DNA of 64,000 bases from Roseovarius atlanticus (lineage in GTDB: Bacteria; Pseudomonadota; Alphaproteobacteria; Rhodobacterales; Rhodobacteraceae). Below, piece after piece: positions 38,719-47,270 of the stretch. The translations under genes and the position numbers were made by a program. The notes beneath the pieces were generated by a model. The model saw only the letters and a list, made by a program, of their open reading frames with translations, searched no databases and was not told the DNA's origin. The DNA lies in the NCBI RefSeq assembly GCF_001441615.1, contig NZ_LAXJ01000002.1:434001-498000 (forward strand). The letters are read 5' to 3'. Positions within the stretch are counted from its first letter, which is position 1. Each line of letters begins with the position of its first letter.

Positions 38719-39147
38719 GTGAAAGGTTTCGCCGTGATCCTGGGCTTCTCCGCACTTGCGGCTTTATCCCCGGCACCGGGCAAGGCTTTGGATCAGGAAC
38801 AGTCGTTCTTTCCCATTTCGGAAAGGCTCGTATCGGAACCCGATTTCGTGACAGCGCGCTGTCACGGCTTTCTGAACGCGGTTCGGATCTACCGCCAGAT
38901 TTTGCGCTCCAACCCGGTGCATGGTCGCGACCGAGCGCGCGGCACGGAATTCGACTGGATCGACGACGCGGACTTTTACAGGCCGCTTACCGAGGCCGCT
39001 CAACGCCTCGACGACATGGAAAGTTATGAGCAAGCCTACCTGGACGCGTTCGGCAGCATCGAGGTGCCGTCGCTTGTATCGCACAAACCCCTGTACCAAA
39101 GTGACAAGGAGACGTGTCTGACCCGGTTTGGGTCCGATCCCTCCTGA
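38719..39147 (+). CDS. Exported protein of unknown function
   Basis: This 142-residue protein starts at a GTG 3 bases after the cobS stop and has a signal peptide ending near GKALDQ (about residue 23). It has two cysteines (TARCHGFLNAV and ETCLTRFG), as in a disulfide-bonded periplasmic protein. No family is recognised. It may be carried on the cobS transcript without a B12 role. Confidence 0.6.
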   Translation: MKGFAVILGFSALAALSPAPGKALDQEQSFFPISERLVSEPDFVTARCHGFLNAVRIYRQILRSNPVHGRDRARGTEFDWIDDADFYRPLTEAAQRLDDMESYEQAYLDAFGSIEVPSLVSHKPLYQSDKETCLTRFGSDPS

Positions 39148-39159
39148 GAGGTCTCAGTT

Positions 39160-39423
39160 ATGCGATACGCGTTCGCGCTCTGCGTCACCTTCCTCGCCGC
39201 ATGTCATCCCGACAATGTTCGCCTTCTTCATGCCGAAGATGCGGCTGTGGACACCTGCGCGTGCCCCGACCGCGCCTGCGCCCTGCGCTTCGCCACCCCG
39301 ATCACCGAGGGTCGTGGCCTCTTGATGGAGGACTACGAGAACCTCTCCGACGACCAGATCGCCCGATACGAGGCAGCCGTCGAGCGCATCACCGACTGCC
39401 TCACCCGGTTCGAGGAAGGATGA
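39160..39423 (+). CDS. Small lipoprotein
   Basis: This 87-residue predicted lipoprotein has a short leader ending in LAAC (cysteine near residue 15) and a mature part with four further cysteines, three of them in a cluster (DTCACPDRAC), then a helical C-terminus (DQIARYEAAVERITDCL). It is 12 bases after the preceding gene and 4 bases before the transglycosylase. The function is unknown; the cysteine cluster could bind a metal or form disulfides. Confidence 0.6.
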   Translation: MRYAFALCVTFLAACHPDNVRLLHAEDAAVDTCACPDRACALRFATPITEGRGLLMEDYENLSDDQIARYEAAVERITDCLTRFEEG

Positions 39424-39427
39424 CCGC

Positions 39428-40663
39428 ATGATCCGCCTATTGTCCCGCTGCGCCTTGCTTCTTGCCCTGCTCACGGCCCTGCCCGCCTCGGCGCAAGACC
39501 GCGCCGCCATCGAACAGCAGTTTCGCACGTGGCTCGAGCAGGACATCTGGCCCGCCGCAAGCGCCAATGGCGTCTCCCGCACGACCTTCGACAGCGCGAT
39601 GGGTGGCGTGCGCCTCAACTGGGACCTGCCCGACCTCGTCCCGCCGGGGTCCGAGGCGACCACGCCCAAGCGCCAGACCCAGTCCGAGTTCGGCGCCCCG
39701 GGCCGCTATTTCCGCGGCGTCTCCGGCGACGCCGCCATCGGCCGCGATCTCGCCCGCCGCCACGCCGCTACCCTCGCCCGCATTGAACAGCAAACGGGCG
39801 TGCCGGGCCGTATCCTGCTGGGCATCTGGGGCCGCGAAAGCGCCTATGGCCGGGCCAAGATCCCGCACAACGTGTTCGAGGTCCTTGGCACCAAGGGCTT
39901 CATGGCCACCCGCGCCCCCTATTTCCGCGAGGAACTCATCGCCGCGCTGCAAATCGCCGAGGCCGGCCACGCGACCGGCCCCCTGCGCAGCTCCTGGGCC
40001 GGGGCGCTCGGCCAACCCCAATTCATGCCGTCCAATTTCCTGCAATACGCCGCCGACGGCGACGGTGACGGGCGCGCCGATATCTGGGGCTCGGTGCCCG
40101 ACACGCTGGCCTCCATCGCCAACTACCTCGCCCGCCACGGCTGGGTTTCGGGCCGAGACTGGGGGTTCGAGGTTACCGTGCCGGCCTCCGTCTCCTGCTC
40201 ACTCGAAGGCCCTGACCAGGGCCGCCCCATCGCCGAGTGGGAAGCGATGGGCATCACCCGTGTCTCAAACCGTCCCTTCCCCGACCACGAACGCAACGGC
40301 GAGGGTTTCCTGATGATGCCCGCCGGGCGCAACGGCCCGGCCTTCGTGGTCACGCCGAATTTCTACGTGCTCAAGGACTACAACATGTCCGACCTCTACG
40401 CGCTTTACGTGGGCCATGTCGGCGACCGCATCCAGTACGGCGTCGGCGATTTCTCCGCCCCCTGGGGCGCTGTCGGCAAGATGTACCGCTCCGACATCGC
40501 CGCAATGCAACGCGGCTTGGAAGGCATGGGCCATGACGTCGGCGGCGCCGACGGCCTGCCGGGTTTCAAGACCCGCCGCTCCATCGGCCGCTGGCAAGAG
40601 GCGACGGGCCGGCCCGCCACCTGCTTCCCCGAACCGGGCATGAAGGCACACCTGATCCGCTAG
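39428..40663 (+). CDS. Lytic murein transglycosylase (SLT_2 type) with peptidoglycan-binding domain
   Basis: This 411-residue MltB-like enzyme cleaves peptidoglycan strands. A signal peptide ends at ASAQD (about residue 23). The catalytic glutamate is in ILLGIWGRESAYG (about residue 138), and the family motif SSWAGALGQPQFMPSNFLQYA follows. A C-terminal PG_binding_1 domain holds AAMQRGLEGMGHDVGGADGL and RSIGRWQ. Length and order are normal. It is followed by the tandem palindromes at 40670-40713. Confidence 0.94.
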   Translation: MIRLLSRCALLLALLTALPASAQDRAAIEQQFRTWLEQDIWPAASANGVSRTTFDSAMGGVRLNWDLPDLVPPGSEATTPKRQTQSEFGAPGRYFRGVSGDAAIGRDLARRHAATLARIEQQTGVPGRILLGIWGRESAYGRAKIPHNVFEVLGTKGFMATRAPYFREELIAALQIAEAGHATGPLRSSWAGALGQPQFMPSNFLQYAADGDGDGRADIWGSVPDTLASIANYLARHGWVSGRDWGFEVTVPASVSCSLEGPDQGRPIAEWEAMGITRVSNRPFPDHERNGEGFLMMPAGRNGPAFVVTPNFYVLKDYNMSDLYALYVGHVGDRIQYGVGDFSAPWGAVGKMYRSDIAAMQRGLEGMGHDVGGADGLPGFKTRRSIGRWQEATGRPATCFPEPGMKAHLIR

Positions 40664-40669
40664 GCGCCC

Positions 40670-40713
40670 CAAGAATTTTCAAAAATTCTTGCCCGGGATT
40701 TTTCAAAAATTCC
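40670..40713. repeat. Tandem AT-core palindromes between convergent genes
   Basis: CAAGAATTTT-CA-AAAATTCTTG (arms at 40670-40679 and 40682-40691) is a perfect 10-bp stem. It is followed directly by GGGATTTTT and AAAAATTCC (40695-40713), a second stem with one G-T pair. They lie between the transglycosylase stop and the stop of the convergent MACPF-like gene. The arms match those at 11728-11773. In this position they could end transcription in both directions. Confidence 0.8.
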
Positions 40714-40736
40714 GCCCCGGCCTCGCGTGTCGCGTC

Positions 40737-42158
40737 TCAATCGAACTGATAGTCCTTGGCCTCGACATAATGCCACTTGACCTTCCAGTTCGTCCCCCGG
40801 TCGTATTCCGACGACACGTAGATGCTGGCGGTATCCTTGAGCAGCGGATCGCTCGTCGTCAGCTTCCATGACCCGTTGTTCGAATGCCAGACGCTGTCGA
40901 CGGTGAAACCCACCAGCATGTATTTGGAACTGCCGCCCCAGTCGAACGTGTGGGTCCGGTGGCCGATATGCCATTTCTCGGAATAGCTCTGTTCGGTGGT
41001 CGAGATCTGTGTCGCGATCCCGGGCCAGGTGTCATAGCCGTAATGCCAGATATTGGTATCGCCCGAGTCGTGCTCCTTGTCCTTCTTCGGCACGCTGGAC
41101 TTTGCCCCCTTCACGCTCATGTAAAGCGCGTAGCGAGCATAGATCTCGTCCAGTTCAGTCTTCAGCGAATTGAGATCGGTCGCGTATCCCGCGATCTTCG
41201 ACGGGTCCGAAGCCAGTTCCTCACGCGCCGCGCGAATCTCGCCCGTCAGCGTGTCGAACGTATGGGCGTAGGCATTTGCGTAATCGCCCGGACAGGTCTT
41301 GAACCGGCTCTCCACCAGCCAGACCTGCTTGTAAAGCGCGGTGATCTCGCCAAACACCGCCGGGGCCACCGGCACGGTCCGGTCGAAATCCGGATCGAGC
41401 GAGGAATAGCTGGTCAGGTAGGCCCGCATCCGCGCCGCCTCAAGGTTGTCCTTGAACCACGCCAGCAATTCCTCGGGGTCGTCGGTCTTGGGCGCAACCG
41501 ACCCTTTCTTGGTGCCAAAATGCACGACCGTCTGTTCGAATGTCGTCTTGCTGTTCGACACCGCCTGCTTGAAATTGGCGTAGCCCGACGCGGAAAAGAG
41601 GTTCCCCTTGGAACCAGAGAACTTGGACTTGAAATCATCCAGCCGCGACTCGGATTCCGCCGTGATCCGCAACACCACGCTCAGCAGGCTGCCGGCCTTG
41701 ACCCCACTGATGAAATAGTCGCCATAAGTTTTCTTGAACGTCGCCTGGTCGCTGTCGAGCAAGCTCTTCGCCTTTGTCTTCAGCGCCGGGTCCTTGATCG
41801 TCGCATAGTCGGTATCGCTGATCTCGACCTGCGCGAGAACGGTCAGGGACGTGGCCGAATAGCTGACACTGTTGAGATACGACGCCTCGGCCGAGATCTC
41901 AACGGCGCCGGTGTTGTAGGACCCCGATGCGCCCACGTCGATCTCGCGCTCCATCTCCTCTTCGGTCGCGATGATCTTGATCGAAATCTTCCCCTCCCCG
42001 ACCTTGGCCGGTGTCGTATCGGTCGAACTCAGCGCCGAACCGTCGAACACGTCTCCGGTCACGGCATCGACACCGCCTCCGATCTTGTAGGCGTCGGCCC
42101 AGGGGATGTCGGTGATGGTCGGCGGAAGGGTGGACTCGCCCTGAAGAAAGGTCAGCAT
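40737..42158 (-). CDS. Putative MACPF-like pore-forming protein
   Basis: This 473-residue protein has no signal peptide. The central part contains YGDYFISGVKAGS (residues 145-157), which resembles the MACPF signature Y/W-G-T/S-H-F/Y-x6-G-G with three substitutions. It is preceded by a strand-rich Ser/Thr-rich region (about 55-115) and followed by helical, Lys/Ser-rich segments (about 165-245), as expected for membrane-inserting hairpins. A helical stretch (about 265-345) leads to a C-terminal aromatic beta domain (about 370-473). Base composition dips here (about 52% GC in 41701-41760 by my count), consistent with transfer. The gene stands alone. The fold assignment is tentative. Confidence 0.5.
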   Translation of the reverse strand: MLTFLQGESTLPPTITDIPWADAYKIGGGVDAVTGDVFDGSALSSTDTTPAKVGEGKISIKIIATEEEMEREIDVGASGSYNTGAVEISAEASYLNSVSYSATSLTVLAQVEISDTDYATIKDPALKTKAKSLLDSDQATFKKTYGDYFISGVKAGSLLSVVLRITAESESRLDDFKSKFSGSKGNLFSASGYANFKQAVSNSKTTFEQTVVHFGTKKGSVAPKTDDPEELLAWFKDNLEAARMRAYLTSYSSLDPDFDRTVPVAPAVFGEITALYKQVWLVESRFKTCPGDYANAYAHTFDTLTGEIRAAREELASDPSKIAGYATDLNSLKTELDEIYARYALYMSVKGAKSSVPKKDKEHDSGDTNIWHYGYDTWPGIATQISTTEQSYSEKWHIGHRTHTFDWGGSSKYMLVGFTVDSVWHSNNGSWKLTTSDPLLKDTASIYVSSEYDRGTNWKVKWHYVEAKDYQFD

Positions 42159-42324
42159 GGTCGGTAATCCTTTGATTTGAAATACTGAAAAATGGCATCA
42201 CACTACGGTGACGTAAAAGCACATGCCACATTCTATGCACGAAATTTGGATTCGCACAACGACCATTGGTTGAGCGCGCAGTCAGGCGCACCCCGTCCCG
42301 GAACAACGCCGCGGCTCTGCCGGG

Positions 42325-44034
42325 TCAGCTGTGCTCTTCCGCCGATACCGCCGTCAGCGCGCGGTTATAAGCCTTCAGCGCATCGACGTGAAAGAGCGCC
42401 CCCTGCAGTTCGGGCTTCGCATCCTCGCCCGTCAGGGTCACCACCGGGATGAACGCGACGCCCGTGCGCTCGAAGATCGGCATCGCCACGTCCAGCGTCG
42501 CGTTGGCGTCGATATAGACCCCGTCCTCGATCAGCTCCCAACAGGCGTCCTCGCTGGCGCTGCGCTCTGCGCCGGTGCCGCGCATTACCCGCCCGGCCCG
42601 GTACATCGTCAGCAGATACGCATGGGGCCCGGCCGCCAGCCTGACACCCCGCCGTTCCAGCTGGGTCAGGAAGAACGAGTGCCGCACCAGTTTCGACGCA
42701 AGCGCCGTGGACATCGACACCGCCACCATCACCGCCAGCCCGGTCTGCCAGTCGCCCGTCAACTCGAACACGATCAGCGTCGTCGATATCGGCGCACCCA
42801 GCACGGCGGCGGCCACCGCCCCCATCCCGGCCAGCGCGTAAAGCGTGGGCGCCCCCGACCACTCCGGCAACAGCGCCGTCGCCACCAGGCCAAAGGCCAA
42901 CCCCGTCAGCGCGCCGACCATAAGCGAAGGCGAAAACACCCCGCCGCCCATCCGCCCGCCGATGGTGATCGCCACGGCAATGACCTTGAGAATGCAGAAC
43001 ACCACCGCCTCGGTCCACAAAAGCTTGCCGGTCAGCGCCTTCGATGTCGTCTCGTAGCCCACGCCGATGATATGCGGAAACCCGATCGCCAGCACGCCCA
43101 GCATCAGCCCCGCCACCCCGGGCCGCAGCCAGCGCGGCAACCCGGTGCGCGCCTGCACCCGGTCCGCGAACCCCTCGGCCACGAAGATCCCCCGCATCAG
43201 TGCAAAGGCCACCACCCCGCAGAGCAGCCCCAGGATCAGAAAGGCCGGCAGTTCCACGTAGAACTCCAGCATGCTGGCCGTGGGCAGCGCGAACTCTGTC
43301 ACGTCGCCGAATTCCAGACGGTTGATCACCGTGCCCGCGACAGAGGCGATGACGATGGGCGCAAAGGCATGCAGCGCGAAGTGGCGCAGCACCACCTCCA
43401 GCGCAAAAAGGGCCCCCGCGATGGGCGCGTTGAACGACGCCGACACCGCCGCCGCCACGGCACAACCCAACAGGTCGCGGCCCGTGATCCCGTTGGCGTC
43501 GATCCGGTTGCTGACCCAGGTCGAGATCACGCCGGCCATGTGCACCACCGGCCCTTCCCGGCCCGAAGAGCCGCCCGTGCCCAGCGTGATCATCGACGCC
43601 AGCGCCGAGGCCACGCCCGCCCGGGTCTCGACCCGGCCCTCGTTCAGCGCCGCGCCTTCGATCACATCGGCCACCGACCGCGCGCGGCCATCGGGCGTGT
43701 AGCGGTGCAATATCGCGCCCACCACCAGCCCGCCGCCCACCGGGATCACCAGAACCCAGTACCACGGCAGGTTGGACACCCAGCTATGCATCAGCGACGG
43801 GTCCTCCGAGCCGTAGAGCAACAGCTGCAATGCATTGATTCCCTTGCGGAAGAACAGCGCCGCAAAGCCCGCCGCGATGCCGATGCAAAGCGCGATCAGC
43901 CAGAACTGGAACTGGCTCGGTCCCTTGCGGCGCAACACCCGCCAGGCGTCCCGGCTGACAACCCTTGCCCGCCGCGATCCGCGCCTGAGCGCGCGCCCCC
44001 TGCGTGGCGGATCCGCCGCACCGGTCCCCCTCAT
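42325..44034 (-). CDS. CLC family chloride channel with C-terminal CBS region
   Basis: This 569-residue membrane protein has the CLC selectivity motifs GSSGREGP (gating glutamate at about residue 160) and GGVFSPSL, about ten or more membrane helices, and a C-terminal CBS-like region (about 490-569). After FNAPIAGALFALE the position of the internal proton glutamate of CLC exchangers is valine (about residue 214), as in CLC channels. The ATG at 44032-44034 is chosen over a GTG two codons upstream. The basic N-terminus is cytoplasmic. It is divergent from the FAD oxidase. Confidence 0.92.
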   Translation of the reverse strand: MRGTGAADPPRRGRALRRGSRRARVVSRDAWRVLRRKGPSQFQFWLIALCIGIAAGFAALFFRKGINALQLLLYGSEDPSLMHSWVSNLPWYWVLVIPVGGGLVVGAILHRYTPDGRARSVADVIEGAALNEGRVETRAGVASALASMITLGTGGSSGREGPVVHMAGVISTWVSNRIDANGITGRDLLGCAVAAAVSASFNAPIAGALFALEVVLRHFALHAFAPIVIASVAGTVINRLEFGDVTEFALPTASMLEFYVELPAFLILGLLCGVVAFALMRGIFVAEGFADRVQARTGLPRWLRPGVAGLMLGVLAIGFPHIIGVGYETTSKALTGKLLWTEAVVFCILKVIAVAITIGGRMGGGVFSPSLMVGALTGLAFGLVATALLPEWSGAPTLYALAGMGAVAAAVLGAPISTTLIVFELTGDWQTGLAVMVAVSMSTALASKLVRHSFFLTQLERRGVRLAAGPHAYLLTMYRAGRVMRGTGAERSASEDACWELIEDGVYIDANATLDVAMPIFERTGVAFIPVVTLTGEDAKPELQGALFHVDALKAYNRALTAVSAEEHS

Positions 44035-44124
44035 CCGCACCCCCCGGGCCTTGTGACGCAGGACGCTTCCCTGTCGGCACCGCTTGGCATAGTGTGCGGG
44101 TCCGAGAGATTGCAGGGGTTAGAC

Positions 44125-45501
44125 ATGGGTATTCGGGACGCCATTTCAGAGTTATCGCCCGTTTTAGGGCAACGGCTCAGCCTGTCCAAGTCCGATCTGC
44201 AAGAGCACGGTCGGAGCGAGACGCATTTCGCGGACGCGCCGCCCGACGCCGTCGCCTATCCCGAATCCACCGACGAGGTGCGCCGGATCGTGCAGGCCTG
44301 CGCCCGTCACGGCGTGCCGGTCATCGGCTGGGGCACCGGCACCTCGCTCGAAGGGCAGGCCCAGGCCTTCTCGGGCGGCATCTGCGTCGACTTCCAGCGC
44401 ATGAACCGCATCCTCGAGGTATCGCAGGGCGACATGGACGTGCGCGTGCAACCCGGTGTGACGCGCGAGGCGCTGAACGAGGAGTTGCGCGCCACGGGCC
44501 TCTTCTTTCCGGTCGACCCCGGCGCCAACGCCTCGGTCGGCGGCATGACCTCGACCCGCGCCAGCGGCACCACTGCCGTGCGCTACGGCACCATGCGCGA
44601 CAACGTGCTGGGGCTCGAAGTGGTCACCGCCAAGGGCGAGGTCATCCGCACCGGCACCCGCGCCCGCAAATCCTCGGCCGGCTATGACCTCACGGCGCTG
44701 TTCGTGGGGTCCGAAGGCACGCTGGGCCTGATCACCGAGATCACGCTGCGCCTGCGCGGCACGCCCGAAGCCATTTCTGCCGCCGTCTGCGCCTTCGACA
44801 CCGTGGGCGACGCCGTCGAGGCAGTCATGGCCTCGGTGCAGATGGGCCTGCCGCTCGCGCGGATCGAGCTGATGGACACTCAAAGCGTCGAAGCGGTGAA
44901 CGCCTATTCCGGCGCCGCCCTGCCCGCATGCCCGCATTTGCTGCTGGAATTCCACGGCTCGGACGCGGGCGTCGCGGAACAGGCGCAGATGTTCGGCGAC
45001 CTGGCGCAGGAATTCGGCGGCAAGGGCTTCGACTGGGCCCGCAAGACCGAAGAGCGCACCGCGCTCTGGGCCATGCGCCACGCCGCCTACCATGCAATCG
45101 TCGCTCACCGCCCCGGCACCAAGGCGCTGGTCACCGATATCTGCGTGCCGATCTCGAACCTCGCCCACGCGCTCGAGGAGACCCGCCAGCACCTTGATGC
45201 GCAAGGTATCGAAGGCCCGATCCTGGGCCATGTCGGCGACGGCAACTTCCACGCCATCCTGCAATTCGACCCCGAGGATGCCGCCGACAAGGCCCGCGTG
45301 CTCGAGGCCTCGGAACACCTGGTCGAGCTGGCCCTGTCGCTGGGCGGCACCGCCACGGGTGAGCATGGGATCGGCGTGGGCAAGCTGGGCTACATGGAGC
45401 GCGAGCATGGCCCCGCTTGGGGCCTCATGGGCACGATCAAGCTGGCGCTCGATCCCGACAACATCATGAACCCCGGCAAGCTGGTGCCGCCCCGGAACTG
45501 A
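44125..45501 (+). CDS. FAD-linked oxidase, D-lactate/glycolate dehydrogenase type
   Basis: This 458-residue flavoenzyme has an N-terminal PCMH FAD-binding domain (YPESTDEVRRIVQACARHG, GWGTGTSLEGQA, VDPGANASVGGMTSTRASG, RKSSAGYDLTALFVGSEGTLG) and a C-terminal FAD-linked oxidase domain (PILGHVGDGNFHAIL, TGEHGIGVGKLGYM). It resembles cytochrome-linked D-lactate dehydrogenases. The ATG at 44125 follows AGGGG; the open frame upstream is antisense to the CLC gene and is not coding. A repeat element follows its stop. Confidence 0.92.
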   Translation: MGIRDAISELSPVLGQRLSLSKSDLQEHGRSETHFADAPPDAVAYPESTDEVRRIVQACARHGVPVIGWGTGTSLEGQAQAFSGGICVDFQRMNRILEVSQGDMDVRVQPGVTREALNEELRATGLFFPVDPGANASVGGMTSTRASGTTAVRYGTMRDNVLGLEVVTAKGEVIRTGTRARKSSAGYDLTALFVGSEGTLGLITEITLRLRGTPEAISAAVCAFDTVGDAVEAVMASVQMGLPLARIELMDTQSVEAVNAYSGAALPACPHLLLEFHGSDAGVAEQAQMFGDLAQEFGGKGFDWARKTEERTALWAMRHAAYHAIVAHRPGTKALVTDICVPISNLAHALEETRQHLDAQGIEGPILGHVGDGNFHAILQFDPEDAADKARVLEASEHLVELALSLGGTATGEHGIGVGKLGYMEREHGPAWGLMGTIKLALDPDNIMNPGKLVPPRN

Positions 45502-45527
45502 CGGCGCGGCGCCTGTGCCGCCTCGAA

Positions 45528-45600
45528 GGGGGCGCTGCCCCCCACGTCGAAACCCCGGTTTCGACGCTCCCCCGCGGGATATTTTCGGCCAGAGGAAAAG
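45528..45600 (+). terminator. Two-hairpin element with TATTTT tail behind the FAD oxidase
   Basis: GGGGGC-GCT-GCCCCC (45528-45542) is followed by CGTCGAAACC-CC-GGTTTCGACG (45545-45566), a perfect 10-bp stem, and then by CCCCCGCGGGATATTTTCGG and CCAGAGG. The same order, hairpin then TATTTT(T) then GGCCAGA, is seen on the minus strand at 15938-15988. It probably ends the oxidase transcript and recurs as a family-type repeat. The convergent recN ends at 45608. Confidence 0.7.
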
Positions 45601-45607
45601 GTGTGGG

Positions 45608-47254
45608 TCAGCCCGCCATCAGCGCTTCGGCGGCGGCGCGGGCCTCTTCGGTGATGGTCTCGCCCGACAGCATCCGCGCGATCTCGTCGGTGCGGGCGCC
45701 GGCGTCCAGCGCCGTGACCGTCGACAGGGTCTGCCCTTTGGTGATGCGCTTTTCAACGCGCCAATGATGCGCGCCCCGTGCGGCCACCTGAGGCGAATGC
45801 GTGACGACAAGTACCTGGTTCTCCGACGCCAGCCCCGCCAGCCGCCGGCCCACCGCATCGGCGGTGGCCCCCCCCACGCCCCGGTCTATCTCGTCGAAAA
45901 TCAGCGTCAGCCCGCTTTGCCCCCCGGTCAGGCAGACCTTCAGCGCCAGCAGAAACCGGCTCAACTCCCCGCCCGAGGCGATCTTGCCCAATGGGCCCGC
46001 CGGCGCGCCGGGGTTGGTGGCCACGGTAAAGGTCACCGCGTCCTGCCCGGTCTCGCCCGGATCAGTTGGGCTCACTTGCGTGGCAAAGACCGCGCGGTCC
46101 ATCTTCAGCGGGGCAAGTTCGGCCATCACCGCCTTGTCCAGCTTGCCCGCCGCCTTGGCACGCGCGTCGCTCAGCGCTCCGGCGGCCTCGGTATAGGCCG
46201 CATCCGCCTCCTCGACTGCCGCCTGCAACGCCTTGAGGTCCGCGTCCCCCTGATCCAGCCGTGCCAGCTGTTCGCGCACGCCCTCGGCAAACCCGGCCAG
46301 CTCGTCCGGCGCCACGCTGTGTTTGCGCGCCAGCGCCCGGATCGCGAACAACCGTTCCTCGGTTTCCTCCAGCTCCAGCGGGTTGAAGGTCAGCGCCTCA
46401 AGGCAGTCCTCGACCCCGCTTGCCGCCTCGTCCAGCTCGACCATCGCGCGCGACAGCGCCGCCAACGCCTCTTCCAGCCGGCCCTCGGCCTTGTCTGCCG
46501 CACCTTCCAGCCAGCGCAGCGCGTCCTGCGCCTGCCCTTCGGCCCCATCGCGCAGGGCGGCTTGCGCCTTGGCGATATCCTCGCGGATGCGCTCGGATTG
46601 CTGCATCAGGCGGCGGCGCGTGTCCAGCTCCGCCTCCTCGCCCGGCTGGGGCGACAACGCATCCAACTCCTCGACCGCGTGGCGCAGAAACTCCTCCTCG
46701 GCGCGCATCTCGGCCAGCTTGGTCTCGGCCTCGCGCAACGCCTTGCGCGCCGCACTACGCGCCTTCCAGGCGCTGCGCACCTTGTCGCGCTGTCCCGCCA
46801 GCCCGCCAAATTCGTCCAGCAGGTCGCGATGTCCTTTGGGGTCCAGCAACCCACGGTCATCATGCTGACCGTGCAACTCCACCAAAGTGTCCGACAGCGC
46901 CCGCAACACATCACCCGAACAGCGCCGGTCATTGACCCAGGCCGTCTTGCGCCCGTCGCCAGTGTTCACGCGCCGCAGCAGCAGCGTGTCCTCCACCGGC
47001 AGCCCCGCCTGTTCCAGAACGGCGCGCGCCGCGTGCCCCTCGGGCAGGTCGAACTCGGCCACCACCTCGCCCTGTTCGGCCCCCTGCCGCACCAGTTCGG
47101 CCCGGCCGCGCCAGCCCAGCACGAAGCCCAGCGAATCGAGCAGGATCGACTTGCCCGCCCCGGTCTCGCCGGTCAGCACGTTCAGACCGGGCTGAAACGC
47201 AAGCTCCAGCCGGTCGATGATCAGAATGTCACGAATCTCCAGCGCACGGAGCAT
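45608..47254 (-). CDS. recN: DNA repair protein RecN
   Basis: This 548-residue SMC-like ATPase acts in double-strand break repair. Walker A is GETGAGKS (residues 29-36), the ABC signature is ASGGELSRFLLALK (about 428-441) and Walker B is LIFDEID (about 455-461). Two coiled-coil arms lie between (about 150-220 and 270-350). Length is normal. It follows bamD by 16 bases. I found no clear SOS box in front of it. Confidence 0.97.
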   Translation of the reverse strand: MLRALEIRDILIIDRLELAFQPGLNVLTGETGAGKSILLDSLGFVLGWRGRAELVRQGAEQGEVVAEFDLPEGHAARAVLEQAGLPVEDTLLLRRVNTGDGRKTAWVNDRRCSGDVLRALSDTLVELHGQHDDRGLLDPKGHRDLLDEFGGLAGQRDKVRSAWKARSAARKALREAETKLAEMRAEEEFLRHAVEELDALSPQPGEEAELDTRRRLMQQSERIREDIAKAQAALRDGAEGQAQDALRWLEGAADKAEGRLEEALAALSRAMVELDEAASGVEDCLEALTFNPLELEETEERLFAIRALARKHSVAPDELAGFAEGVREQLARLDQGDADLKALQAAVEEADAAYTEAAGALSDARAKAAGKLDKAVMAELAPLKMDRAVFATQVSPTDPGETGQDAVTFTVATNPGAPAGPLGKIASGGELSRFLLALKVCLTGGQSGLTLIFDEIDRGVGGATADAVGRRLAGLASENQVLVVTHSPQVAARGAHHWRVEKRITKGQTLSTVTALDAGARTDEIARMLSGETITEEARAAAEALMAG

Positions 47255-47270
47255 TCAAGGCTCCCGGGCG

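Noticed and set aside
42331..44124. Long plus-strand extension in front of the FAD oxidase
   Set aside because: The 598 codons upstream of the ATG at 44125 are antisense to the CLC gene and rich in Arg/His/Pro. The family N-terminus begins at 44125.
47000..47270. SOS (LexA) box in front of recN
   Set aside because: I found no GTTC-N7-GTTC or GAAC-N7-GAAC near the start. recN lies directly behind bamD.
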